Assembly: GCF_009796825.1 (NCBI RefSeq)
Contig: NZ_CP047030.1
Location: 1,587,501-1,651,500, forward strand
Length of the DNA: 64,000 nt
Source: Algibacter sp. L3A6
Lineage (GTDB): Bacteria; Bacteroidota; Bacteroidia; Flavobacteriales; Flavobacteriaceae
Direction: 5' to 3'
Under the pieces are notes generated by a model. It ran no database searches, was not told where the DNA came from, and saw only the letters and a program-made list of their open reading frames with translations. Every line of letters begins with the position of its first letter. The first letter of the stretch is position 1. The position numbers and the translations under genes were made by a program. Shown here piece after piece: positions 8,852 through 16,885 of this stretch.

Positions 8852-9352
8852 TTAGTTTAATGATTTTTCAGCTAACATAGTTTCAACCAATTGTAATTGC
8901 TTGTCTTTGTTAGATAATTCAGTACGCATTACTTTTTCGGCAATTTCTAAAGAAATACCAGCAACGTGATTTTTAAGTTCGGCTAAAGCGGCTTTCTTTT
9001 CACCTTCGATAGCAGCTTGTGCTTGAGCTATCATTTTGTTAGCTTGACCTTCTGCTTCAGACTTAGCGTCCTCAATCATTTTATTTTTCATCTCGCGTGC
9101 TTCTTTAAGCATCTCTTCGCGTTCTGCTCTAGCTTCTTGCAATAACTTTTGGTTATCGGCTTGAAGGTTTTGCATTTCTAATTTTGCTTTTTCGGCAGAA
9201 TCTAATGCGTTTTGGATACCATCTTCTCTAGACTGTAAAGAGTCTAAAATTGGTTTCCAAGCAAATTTTCTCATTAATACTATTAATATTAATAAGATAA
9301 TGGCTTGCATAAAAAATAAGCCTGGCGAAAAATCATGTAATAACTGATCCAT
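8852..9352 (-). CDS. atpF: F-type ATP synthase b subunit
   Basis: A 166-residue subunit with one N-terminal membrane helix (residues about 10-27, GLFFMQAIILLILIVLM) followed by the hallmark RKFAWKPIL and a long amphipathic helix rich in A, E, K and Q that runs to the C-terminus. It is the peripheral-stalk stator that anchors F1 to the membrane. Length is typical. It lies about 105 bp behind atpE; that gap holds a strong hairpin with a U-tract (9399-9434), which may lower atpF and downstream expression relative to atpE. Confidence 0.96.
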   Translation of the reverse strand: MDQLLHDFSPGLFFMQAIILLILIVLMRKFAWKPILDSLQSREDGIQNALDSAEKAKLEMQNLQADNQKLLQEARAEREEMLKEAREMKNKMIEDAKSEAEGQANKMIAQAQAAIEGEKKAALAELKNHVAGISLEIAEKVMRTELSNKDKQLQLVETMLAEKSLN

Positions 9353-9398
9353 GTAAAACTATAAATTAGTTGTTATTTGTTTTTGTTTAATTTTAAAA

Positions 9399-9434
9399 AA
9401 CAGGTCCTGTAACCAACCGTTACAGGAATCTGTT
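9399..9434 (-). terminator. Attenuator-like hairpin between atpE and atpF
   Basis: TCCTGTAAC and GTTACAGGA pair around the 5-nt loop CAACC, and the outer segments AACAG/CTGTT can extend the stem. On the minus strand the hairpin is followed by TTTTTT, so it has the form of an intrinsic terminator inside the operon. Since atpF-H-A-G must still be transcribed, partial read-through is inferred. Confidence 0.6.
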
Positions 9435-9457
9435 CTTTTTTGTTTTTTAGGAAATTC

Positions 9458-9646
9458 TTATTTCCCTAAGATTAATGCACCGAATGCTAAACCTTCTAAT
9501 AAGGCTCCAATGATGATCATTGCAGTTTGGATTTTTCCAGCTGCTTCAGGTTGACGAGCAATACCTTCCATTGCTTTACCACCAATTTGACCTAATCCGA
9601 TACCACCACCGATAACGATTAATCCTGCTCCAATTAAATTGTACAT
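9458..9646 (-). CDS. atpE: F-type ATP synthase c subunit
   Basis: A 62-residue two-helix proteolipid that forms the rotor ring. The N-terminal helix has the glycine motif GGGIGLGQIGG; the polar loop is the classical ARQPEA; the second helix carries the ion-binding Glu51 in GALLEGLAFG. The residues that mark sodium-binding rings (Gln six before the loop Lys, Ser/Thr after the Glu) are absent, so proton coupling is inferred. I chose the start MYNLIG at 9646; the frame is open for 23 more codons upstream, but that leader is polar, unrelated to the family and would give an abnormal length. It lies about 80 bp after atpB. Confidence 0.95.
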   Translation of the reverse strand: MYNLIGAGLIVIGGGIGLGQIGGKAMEGIARQPEAAGKIQTAMIIIGALLEGLAFGALILGK

Positions 9647-9728
9647 ACTAATTTGATTTTTATAAATATTAATTAAACAAATTCTGTTTTGGATTTCAAC
9701 TTTCATTGAAATCATTTCATTTTACTTA

Positions 9729-10844
9729 TTAGTGGTGATCGTCGTGTTCTTCGACAGCCATACCAATAAATAACGATGATAACATCGTGAAAATAAACGC
9801 TTGTAAAAACGCTACTAATATCTCAATTACCATTATAAATAACGATAATGCTAACGACATTCCTGTAGAAACCACAGGTCCGAAAGATGCTTTTAATGTT
9901 ATTGTTAATGCAATTAAGCTCATTACAACAAAGTGACCCGCAGTAATGTTTGCGAATAAACGTATTAATAATGAAAATGGCTTAATAATTACAAAACCAA
10001 CTAGCTCAATAACTGCTAATATAGGGCGTAATATATAAGGAACTCCTGGCATCCATAATGTGTGTGCCCAAAAATCTTTAGTACCACTAAACATATAGAT
10101 AACAACTGTAAATAATGCTAAACAAGCTGTTACAGCTATTTGCCCTGTTACGTTAAAACCAAGTGGAGTTAAACCTAATAAATTTAATATCCAGATAAAG
10201 AAGAATACAGTTAGCAAGAAGCCCATAAATTTACGGTACTTTTTCTCTCCAATATTTGGTTTTGCTATTTCATCACGAACGTAGATTACTAACGGTTCTA
10301 ATACTCTAGAAAATCCTTTTGGAATCGTTTTTCCTTTTTTATAACCTCTAGCTAATGCGCCAAAACCTAATAACATAAGGATACCAGTTAATAACATTCC
10401 GAAAACAGATTTTGTTATCGAGAAGTCTAAAACTTTTTGCGCGTTAGTAGCGTGGTGATCTTCATCAAAGTTAATTGTAGAAGCTCCGCTTTCTAATTCG
10501 TATATTTTGCTGTGTAGTTTTACAAGTTTAGTATCGTCTTTATCAACGATTACCTTTCCAGCATCATCATGATGAAACTCAGATGACATAAATGTTTTTA
10601 AACCATTACTGGTCCAAACAATTACGGGTAAAGGAAAACTGTAATGTGTTCCAGATTCGTTGTGCGTGTAGAAATGAAAATCGTGCGAATCCTTTAAGTG
10701 ATGTGCAATATATTCATTAATTTCTTCTGCTGTATCTACTTTGTTTCCAGGTTTATGCTGTGCATCATCTCCATAAGAAGATATAGAAAACAACGCTAAA
10801 ACTAAAACTGCTATAAAATTGATAGATTTTTTTGCCACCACCAT
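9729..10844 (-). CDS. atpB: F-type ATP synthase a subunit with periplasmic extension
   Basis: A 371-residue proton-channel subunit. The C-terminal two thirds contain the membrane helices and the essential arginine motif (SLLIRLFANITAGH), then ITLKASFGP and a His-rich tail. Unlike the roughly 270-residue E. coli protein it starts with a signal peptide (ending SISSYG) and about 110 exported residues rich in His and Asp, a layout common in Bacteroidota. I chose the ATG at 10844 (MVVAKKSINF), directly before the hydrophobic signal; the 32 codons upstream add a second hydrophobic stretch not expected in the family. It lies about 135 bp after the small membrane protein. Confidence 0.93.
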   Translation of the reverse strand: MVVAKKSINFIAVLVLALFSISSYGDDAQHKPGNKVDTAEEINEYIAHHLKDSHDFHFYTHNESGTHYSFPLPVIVWTSNGLKTFMSSEFHHDDAGKVIVDKDDTKLVKLHSKIYELESGASTINFDEDHHATNAQKVLDFSITKSVFGMLLTGILMLLGFGALARGYKKGKTIPKGFSRVLEPLVIYVRDEIAKPNIGEKKYRKFMGFLLTVFFFIWILNLLGLTPLGFNVTGQIAVTACLALFTVVIYMFSGTKDFWAHTLWMPGVPYILRPILAVIELVGFVIIKPFSLLIRLFANITAGHFVVMSLIALTITLKASFGPVVSTGMSLALSLFIMVIEILVAFLQAFIFTMLSSLFIGMAVEEHDDHH

Positions 10845-10979
10845 ACTTTTTCTAACTAATAAATTTATGCTCTGTAAATTTTGTGCAAATGTAAGTAATA
10901 ATTTAAAAAAGTAAAGCCTTTTTTTTATTAGATTTTTCAAGAATAGAAAATTCTTAAAGAATTCTTAAAAAGTTAGTAA

Positions 10980-11351
10980 TTACTTACTGTTTAAGAGCTT
11001 TGAAACGGCTATAGCTTCTGTAATTAAAAACAGGAATAATGGAATCACTAATCCAATGCGTTCCATTTGCGTCAAATTATCATTAGCAAAAATCGATGAT
11101 TGAAAAATTAAAACAAAGGCGCCAATTTTAAAAAACATTAAAGTTAAGTAGGCGTAACCTGCTTGATTAGGTAATTTTTCTGCAACAAACTCTACAGTTG
11201 TGTAAACTATAACAGCGGCTATTAAATGGAATAGATATACAGAAAGCAACGAGAACGAAAGTGTTTCGGTGGTTAAGTAATTTTGAAGATTGAAGGCTAT
11301 TAGGAATAATACTAAAAGAATAGCCGTTACAATTAAAATACGCTTAATCAT
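10980..11351 (-). CDS. Small membrane protein upstream of atpB (DUF6168-like)
   Basis: A 123-residue protein with four predicted membrane helices (residues about 4-24, 36-56, 69-90, 98-118) and little outside the membrane. It resembles the small membrane proteins (DUF6168) that sit between atpZ and atpB in Flavobacteriia; the position parallels AtpI, a c-ring assembly or magnesium-related factor in other bacteria. That role is inferred from position only. Its ATG overlaps the atpZ stop (TAATG at 11349-11353), so it is translationally coupled to it. Confidence 0.7.
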   Translation of the reverse strand: MIKRILIVTAILLVLFLIAFNLQNYLTTETLSFSLLSVYLFHLIAAVIVYTTVEFVAEKLPNQAGYAYLTLMFFKIGAFVLIFQSSIFANDNLTQMERIGLVIPLFLFLITEAIAVSKLLNSK

Positions 11352-11602
11352 TAAGGTTTGTTTTTGGTTTGGTCGCTGTTTGTTAAGTTGAGTACTTGTT
11401 TTATAACCGCATACATGGCAATAAAAACAGCAATTAAGGTCACTATTTTGTAATAGAGTTGGTTCGTGTTATTGAATTTTACATCTAGCCATTCACCCAA
11501 TTTGCTGCCTAAATAGATGGTTAAACCCATTTGGAGAGCAATAGATGAAAACCTAATAAACGGATTAAGCCGTTTATCCGATGGCTTTTGGTTGTCCGCC
11601 AT
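11351..11602 (-). CDS. atpZ: AtpZ/AtpI family protein
   Basis: An 83-residue protein with two membrane helices (residues about 18-38 and 48-68) separated by the family-like motif GSKLGEWLDVKF. AtpZ/AtpI proteins are made ahead of atpB and help assemble the c-ring or carry ions; the exact role varies. The first 29 bases overlap the end of the bactofilin gene, and the stop overlaps the start of the next membrane protein. The polar N-terminus (NQKPSDKR) comes from the overlap region. The family call rests on size, topology and position. Confidence 0.75.
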   Translation of the reverse strand: MADNQKPSDKRLNPFIRFSSIALQMGLTIYLGSKLGEWLDVKFNNTNQLYYKIVTLIAVFIAMYAVIKQVLNLTNSDQTKNKP

Positions 11603-11978
11603 CTTTCACTTGTTTTTTATGCCCTTGCATAGCACATGATACATTAAAGGTTGCCCCAGGTTCTACTGCTAGTTTTCCAACAACAACATCACCTTCAATA
11701 TTTGCGGTAGATTTTAATGTTAGGGTACCTGTTAAAGTAAGTGTGCCTAAAAAAGCGCCTTCAAAATGAGCATCTGTACCTTGTAAAGACCCTTTTATAG
11801 ACCCCGATTTTCCAACAACTACTTTGCCTGGAGTTGAAATATTACCTTCTACGGTGCCATCTATTCTAAAATCGCCTTCGCTTTTTAAATCACCAACAAT
11901 AATGGTTCCTTTTGCTACTATATTCTGGTTGGACGTTGCTTCTGCCATGTTCTTATTTTTTTTATTATCTGAAAACAT
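11574..11978 (-). CDS. Bactofilin (polymer-forming cytoskeletal protein)
   Basis: A 134-residue protein with the repetitive beta-helix core of bactofilins: a hydrophobic-glycine pattern every five to six residues (GTIIVGDLKSEGDFRIDG, then VEGNISTPGKVVVGKSGS, then further repeats), bordered by short unstructured tails. Bactofilins self-assemble without nucleotide into filaments at the inner membrane and help with cell shape or localisation. The start MFSDNKK at 11978 is kept; a second Met ten residues in (MAEATSNQN) is an alternative. It lies 11 bp after porW and overlaps atpZ by 29 bp. Confidence 0.88.
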   Translation of the reverse strand: MFSDNKKNKNMAEATSNQNIVAKGTIIVGDLKSEGDFRIDGTVEGNISTPGKVVVGKSGSIKGSLQGTDAHFEGAFLGTLTLTGTLTLKSTANIEGDVVVGKLAVEPGATFNVSCAMQGHKKQVKDGGQPKAIG

Positions 11979-11989
11979 AATGAGTTTGG

Positions 11990-14569
11990 TTATTGGTTAT
12001 TTGGGTTTAAGTAGGCCTCTAAATTTTTATGAATTTGAACGGTTTGATAATTCGCCGATGAAATTACGAAGAATGGTTTAACAATCCTCTTTTTATTTTT
12101 ATCGGTTAACAATTGTTTGAATGTTTTAGCAACGGCTTCATTCTTTATTCCATGGACTAAAACAAATGTTTTTTGTGGGTTATACAAGTCTACCGAAGAT
12201 GACAATCGGTAATATTTAACCTCTTTTAAAACACTGTCTAGCTCTTTTTGAAAAGCAGGAATATTGTTTTGTTCCGCATCTTTAAACTGAAAAACAACTT
12301 TGTAATGCGTAGTGACACTATCTATAGCTTCAACAAAATCGGTACTTGCTATTTTTGGAAGCACGTCGTTAATTATCTTTTGAGCTTGTTTACCTTCGTT
12401 AGTATTGGCATAGGTAACCGATAAATTATTAACACCTTCCTTAAAGGCCTCAAAGCCATTTAAACGACCGTTTGCGGTAGCTTTTAAAAGTTCTAACTTC
12501 GGAATAATAGGTTCGCCATCAAAACGTTTAATATAATCTTCACTTTTAGAAATAACCTCGGCATATTTTTGTTGTTCGTGTAAGTTGTATAGCGCTTCGT
12601 ATAAACTCTCTGGGCTATTTTCGTCTTTGTCTGAAACCAACTCTGGATGCTCTAAAATATTAGCATAACGCGATTCTGGATAGTTTTTAATAATTTCAGA
12701 TTTTGCAATCGAAGCTTCTCCGTTTTCCCCTAAAAGCTCATATATTTTATATAAATTATATTTAGAAGGAAGAATTAATCGCTCTTCTGGGTTGCTTTCT
12801 AATAAATTTTGAAACTTACTTTTTGATAATTGATATTCTTTAAACTTCTCTTTGTAAATTAATCCGAGTTGATAATAAGCGTAGTTTCTTTCTTTTGAAA
12901 TACTGTCTATTTCTTTTTCTTCCGAAGGAATTTTAGAAATGTAAAATTGCGGATCAAATTTTTCTTCATCTGATGCTAATGCAGACAGGTCGTTAGTGGA
13001 TCCTGTAGTATTTGTACTTGTTGCTATGCTGCCTTTGCTAGACCATCTCCAATTATCTTCTAAAGCGCGGTTGCCCCAAACTTTTACAAATTCATTTTTA
13101 CCATAAGCTACCGTGGTAGGGTTGTAAAAATAAAATAAAGCAGCTTGCCCAGGTAAACCACCTCTAGATCCAACAGCATTGGTTGTGCCAGGTATATTGT
13201 TAGCGGTAACTAAACCCGTGCTTGCATTACGTTCGGTAGCTTCGGCTTGTTCTTTTTCTTCTTCGGCTTGTTCTTTTAAATCGCTTACATAGCTTTCAAA
13301 TAGGGATAATCTTTCTGCTTCTGGTAAGTGTACTAAATTTAAAATACTATCGTTTGTTTTCGCGATAGCTTCATAATAAATAACATCTTCTAGGTTGTCA
13401 CGCTTACGTTTTATAACTCTAAACGGTTTAGAGTTTAAGGGTAAACTACTCATGGTGCTATCGAAATAAGCACCGGCTGTAGCGTATTCCGAGTTATCGA
13501 AAAACATATCGCCTATGGTTTCGTAGTTTTTTGCCTTTAATAATCTGTCTGGTGAATTGGTGCGTAACGACTTATTGTAGTAAGCCATTGCGGAAGAATC
13601 GGAACTATTATTTAAATGAAATTCGCCAATTTGATGATAGATTTTATCTAAAAACGGACGATTCTCACGATTTTCTTCGAGTTTAGTAAGCAATTCTTGA
13701 GCTTCTAATTTGTTACCATTTTCAAAATCGAAATTTTTAAATTTTTCAAGATAAGCGGTAATCATGTAGATTCTTGGCGTTCTGCGATTTAGGTCAATCA
13801 CCTTATCAAAGGCCAAGTTTGCACTATCTTTTTTACCTAATTTATTATAGAGTTGCCCTTGAATAAAGCGGTAACGGCCACGCTCGTCATTATTTTTTGT
13901 TGATGTCGATGCAATTTCTAATTGGGTAATTGCACTGTCTATAGATTTTGTGTTTAAATAAGCTTGGGCTAACATAGATGTAGCATCGGCTAAATCTTGA
14001 CCTTCAAGTTGCTCTTGTTTTAAAAGGCGTTTTAAGTTTTTTATAGCCAACTCGTTATTGTCTAAACGCATGTTGGTTTTTTCGCGCCATACTTTGGCTT
14101 GGTTTATTTTGTCGCTGGCTGGGTATTTGTAAAGTATGTAGTTAAAAGCTTCTATGGCTGGTACAAAACGTTGATCGAAATAACGTGCTTTACCAAGTAG
14201 TAAGTACGCTTCGTCCATTTGTGGGTTAATTTCTTTTCCCTTAATATTCATGCTATGCTTTTGTATGGCTTTAACAGCTTTTTCTTCGGCACGCGAAAAA
14301 TTTTCGTTTTTAGATTGCCCAGGTAGCATCACTTCTTCCGAAATTTGCATGCGCTCTATGGGTAAAACATCCCAGTAATTATCAAAATAAGCATCGTTTA
14401 AACTTATTCGTCCTTCTTCTAAAGCATTATAACCATTGTAAAGCGAGTTGAATTCTGCGGTAACTGCGTGAAAATTTCGATTAATAAATTTATCTTTTTT
14501 TCGCGAGCAGCTTACTACGAGAATAGTTGCTATTAATAGTGATAATATAGTTTTAAAAGATGTTTTCAA
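11990..14569 (-). CDS. porW: Type IX secretion / gliding lipoprotein PorW (SprE)
   Basis: An 859-residue lipoprotein: the signal peptide ends LVVSC (Cys21), followed by RKKDKFINRNFHAV, the conserved start of PorW/SprE. The N-terminal half is TPR-like helices (AIEAFNYILYKYPAS, LGKARYFDQRF, AIKNLKRLLKQE) and the region after about residue 490 (FYFYNPTTVAYGKNEFVKVWG) is also characteristic. In Flavobacteriia PorW/SprE is needed for type IX protein secretion and gliding. Length (850-870) fits. It heads the run leading into bactofilin and the ATP synthase genes. A T9SS-tailed amylase elsewhere in this window is a plausible client. Confidence 0.88.
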   Translation of the reverse strand: MKTSFKTILSLLIATILVVSCSRKKDKFINRNFHAVTAEFNSLYNGYNALEEGRISLNDAYFDNYWDVLPIERMQISEEVMLPGQSKNENFSRAEEKAVKAIQKHSMNIKGKEINPQMDEAYLLLGKARYFDQRFVPAIEAFNYILYKYPASDKINQAKVWREKTNMRLDNNELAIKNLKRLLKQEQLEGQDLADATSMLAQAYLNTKSIDSAITQLEIASTSTKNNDERGRYRFIQGQLYNKLGKKDSANLAFDKVIDLNRRTPRIYMITAYLEKFKNFDFENGNKLEAQELLTKLEENRENRPFLDKIYHQIGEFHLNNSSDSSAMAYYNKSLRTNSPDRLLKAKNYETIGDMFFDNSEYATAGAYFDSTMSSLPLNSKPFRVIKRKRDNLEDVIYYEAIAKTNDSILNLVHLPEAERLSLFESYVSDLKEQAEEEKEQAEATERNASTGLVTANNIPGTTNAVGSRGGLPGQAALFYFYNPTTVAYGKNEFVKVWGNRALEDNWRWSSKGSIATSTNTTGSTNDLSALASDEEKFDPQFYISKIPSEEKEIDSISKERNYAYYQLGLIYKEKFKEYQLSKSKFQNLLESNPEERLILPSKYNLYKIYELLGENGEASIAKSEIIKNYPESRYANILEHPELVSDKDENSPESLYEALYNLHEQQKYAEVISKSEDYIKRFDGEPIIPKLELLKATANGRLNGFEAFKEGVNNLSVTYANTNEGKQAQKIINDVLPKIASTDFVEAIDSVTTHYKVVFQFKDAEQNNIPAFQKELDSVLKEVKYYRLSSSVDLYNPQKTFVLVHGIKNEAVAKTFKQLLTDKNKKRIVKPFFVISSANYQTVQIHKNLEAYLNPNNQ

Positions 14570-14758
14570 TGCTGGTGTTTTTAGTCTAAAATAATAACAA
14601 GAAACTCAGGCTATTATTATATAGCGAGGTAAAAATAAGCATCTTTTTGGATTTAAACCTTTTATCTATTAAAATGAATTTGGTTTTATAAAAAAAATGA
14701 GTTTAAATTAAATTTCTAAAAACACCCGATTAACTTGAGTTGCATGTACAGCAAATAC

Positions 14759-14843
14759 TCGCGTTAGGGATTGAACGGCGTGTTTGAGCTCCCGACCTTA
14801 GGAGGAGCGAGTAGTGAAAGCCCGACCCTTTTGGGTAACGCCC
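14759..14843 (-). repeat. Dispersed ~90-bp intergenic repeat, copy 2
   Basis: Read on the minus strand this begins GGGCGTTACC, then GTCGGGCTTT and a second GTCGGG, and ends CAATCCCTAACGCGA, the same block order as 2284-2373. Its first base (14843) is the last base of the queD stop codon TAG, so the element abuts the gene exactly. The remainder of the 14570-14842 gap is AT-rich with no ORF. Confidence 0.7.
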
Positions 14844-15298
14844 TAGATATTATCGGAAGCAAACCATTGCGCAAAAGAGCTATCGGTTTCTTGTAATTTT
14901 AATGAATGTAAATTGATGTGTTTTGGTAGGCGTTGTTTTATTTTTTGTGCGAAATCGATAACCATCATTTCACTTGTTGGTTGGTAATCTACCAATAAAA
15001 CGTTATGATCGCGAGCTTGAAGCTCTTTTGCTAACTCTACGTGTGGTGTATTTTTATTAAAAACGGTAGCGTGATCGAAGACGTCTACAATTTCTTCTTT
15101 TACAATTTTTTTAAGATCGCCAAAATCGATAACCATACCGTATTTTACGTTGGTGTTATCTGAAATAGGTTGTCCAATTACGGTTACAGATAGTTTGTAG
15201 CTATGGCCGTGTACGTTTTTGCATTTTCCATCGTAACCATATAAAGCATGACCAGTTTCGAAAGCGAATTTTTTTGTAATACGAATGTTATTGCCCAT
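14843..15298 (-). CDS. queD: 6-carboxytetrahydropterin synthase / 6-pyruvoyl-tetrahydropterin synthase-like
   Basis: A 151-residue enzyme of the PTPS/QueD family, which converts dihydroneopterin triphosphate to 6-carboxy-tetrahydropterin at the start of queuosine and other deazapurine synthesis. Zinc ligands His17 (FETGHALYG) and His30/His32 (KCKNVHGHSY) are visible, with Cys27 preceding them as in QueD, and the downstream FDHATVFN and C-terminal LQETDSS carry the remaining active-site His and Glu. Length is normal. It is cytoplasmic. Its ATG shares one base with the stop of the 32-residue peptide gene (TAATG), so the two are coupled. Confidence 0.92.
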   Translation of the reverse strand: MGNNIRITKKFAFETGHALYGYDGKCKNVHGHSYKLSVTVIGQPISDNTNVKYGMVIDFGDLKKIVKEEIVDVFDHATVFNKNTPHVELAKELQARDHNVLLVDYQPTSEMMVIDFAQKIKQRLPKHINLHSLKLQETDSSFAQWFASDNI

Positions 15299-15396
15299 TA
15301 TCTTCTTTTTCTACGGTTTACTACGTAAACAACGATTAATACTATGGCTAATAGCAGAAATAATCCGTTTCCGCTTATAAATGAGAGAATATCCAT
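15298..15396 (-). CDS. 32-residue single-pass membrane peptide upstream of queD
   Basis: A short reading frame from ATG at 15396 to TAA at 15298. The product begins MDILSFISGNG, has one hydrophobic helix (about residues 11-25, LFLLLAIVLIVVYVV) and ends in the basic tail NRRKRR, which favours a cytoplasmic C-terminus by the positive-inside rule. The stop overlaps the queD ATG by one base (TAATG) and the MATE stop is 32 bp upstream, so it fills the gap within a compact operon. No family is recognised. The hydrophobic pattern and exact junction argue that it is real. Confidence 0.55.
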   Translation of the reverse strand: MDILSFISGNGLFLLLAIVLIVVYVVNRRKRR

Positions 15397-15428
15397 GGTG
15401 TTTGCTTCGTTTTAAATTTTGACCAAAG

Positions 15429-16763
15429 TTAAGATTTTTGTGACAGCGGAATAAATATTTTCCGAAATTTTATAATTAAAGGAATCCCTCGAGCTATAAT
15501 CCAAAAAGTTAACGCAATAAAAATAGCATGAAGTTGATAGTCTAGGGCATCTAACCAAAATAAAACGGGAAGAAAAACAAATGTTGTGGCGCATAAAAGT
15601 ACGTTTCTTAAAAATTTCATTTTACCTAAACCTTTAAACATACCATCGAAAATAAAAGCTAAAGCGCAAAAGGGTTGCATAATTAATACAAGCCAAAAGC
15701 TATTGTAAAATAAAGATAAAACCTCAGGGTCTTTAGAAAATAGACGCCCTAACGGATAGTAAAAAAGTGCTCCAAATACGGCTAGCATAATACCTACAAT
15801 TATACCGTAACGAATAAGTTTGTTGCTTAGTTTTAATAGTGTTGCATAAGCCGTTTCTCCATATAATTTACCCGATAGGATATTGCCTGCACTGGCATAA
15901 CCATCGACAAAAAAGGCGGCAAAAAACCATAAATTGATACAAATAGTATAGGCTGCTATGTGTGCTGGTCCGTAACCTGTGGCAAAACGTGTTGCGAAAT
16001 ACAAGGTGACATTTAACGCCAAGGTGCGCACAAATAGGTTAAGGATCATGATAACCAATTTATCGATTTCTTTATTTAAAGGAAACTTGGGTATTAACGG
16101 AATATCGGTTTTTTTTACGAGGTAAATAGTTGCTAAAATGGCCATAGTAATTTGGGCGATTAAACTACCATAAGCAGCTCCTTTTATATCCATGGCTGGT
16201 ATGTAATTTTCTATGCCAAAAACAAAAGCGTAATCGAGTGCAATATTTAGAAACGCGCCAATAGTAGCAATAATCATGGGGTAAAATGTGTTTTGTAATC
16301 CTCGAAAAACACCAAAAACGGCCATTGTGAATAGTGTAAAGGGAAAACCGAAAACTCGAATTCTATAATAATCTACGCTATAATCTAAAATAATGTTTGT
16401 GGCATTGTATAGTTTAAAAATAGATCGAGCAAATGGGTAGGTGCCAAATATAATAAGTACACTTAGTAAGGTGATTATAAAAATGGCTTGTGCTGGTAAA
16501 TTTTTAATTTTATCTAATTTATTTGCGCCTAAATGTTGCGATACTATGGAAGATATAGCACTTCTAGTTTGTCCTAAAACCCAAATAAGCATTGAAATAA
16601 ATGTGCCAACAATACCAACGGCAGCCAAAGACTCTGTGGCGTTACTATCAATGTTGCCAATAATAGCCGTGTCGGTAATAGATAAAATAGGTTCGGCTAT
16701 ACCTGCAATTAATGCTGGTACAGCTAACTTGTTGATGTGCTTAAAACTAATGTTTGTATTCAC
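15429..16763 (-). CDS. MATE family efflux transporter (DinF-like)
   Basis: A 444-residue inner-membrane protein with about 12 hydrophobic helices in two similar halves. The start ...INKLAVPALIAGIAEPILSITDTAIIGNI is typical of DinF/NorM-type multidrug and toxin extrusion proteins, which expel organic cations or similar compounds using a Na+ or H+ gradient. The DinF-like motif set includes VFRGLQNTFYPM in the middle and FDGMFKGLGKM near the end. Length is normal. It heads a minus-strand run with the 32-residue peptide and queD, divergent from the universal stress protein gene. Substrate is unknown. Confidence 0.9.
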   Translation of the reverse strand: MNTNISFKHINKLAVPALIAGIAEPILSITDTAIIGNIDSNATESLAAVGIVGTFISMLIWVLGQTRSAISSIVSQHLGANKLDKIKNLPAQAIFIITLLSVLIIFGTYPFARSIFKLYNATNIILDYSVDYYRIRVFGFPFTLFTMAVFGVFRGLQNTFYPMIIATIGAFLNIALDYAFVFGIENYIPAMDIKGAAYGSLIAQITMAILATIYLVKKTDIPLIPKFPLNKEIDKLVIMILNLFVRTLALNVTLYFATRFATGYGPAHIAAYTICINLWFFAAFFVDGYASAGNILSGKLYGETAYATLLKLSNKLIRYGIIVGIMLAVFGALFYYPLGRLFSKDPEVLSLFYNSFWLVLIMQPFCALAFIFDGMFKGLGKMKFLRNVLLCATTFVFLPVLFWLDALDYQLHAIFIALTFWIIARGIPLIIKFRKIFIPLSQKS

Positions 16764-16835
16764 AGAGGTATGTTGGTTTTCGTATATTTACCATGCAATT
16801 TTGTTTTTGCACTCACACGAATCATTTTTAATGTT

Positions 16836-16843
16836 TACTTTTG
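16836..16843 (+). promoter_or_regulatory. Candidate -7 box for the universal stress protein gene
   Basis: TACTTTTG matches the Bacteroidota TAnnTTTG -7 consensus and lies 42 bp before the ATG at 16886, so a start near 16850 is plausible. No TTG was found at the usual 17-23 nt distance upstream. Confidence 0.35.
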
Positions 16844-16885
16844 TTTCTTTAAAGCAGCAAATTTAATATATAATATCAGTTTATT

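Noticed and set aside
9647..9715. Longer AtpE start (85 residues)
   Set aside because: The leader is polar and the family length is about 62-80; the Met at 9646 begins the conserved helix.
10845..10940. Longer AtpB with 32 extra N-terminal residues
   Set aside because: The extension adds an unrelated hydrophobic stretch before the recognisable signal peptide at MVVAKK.
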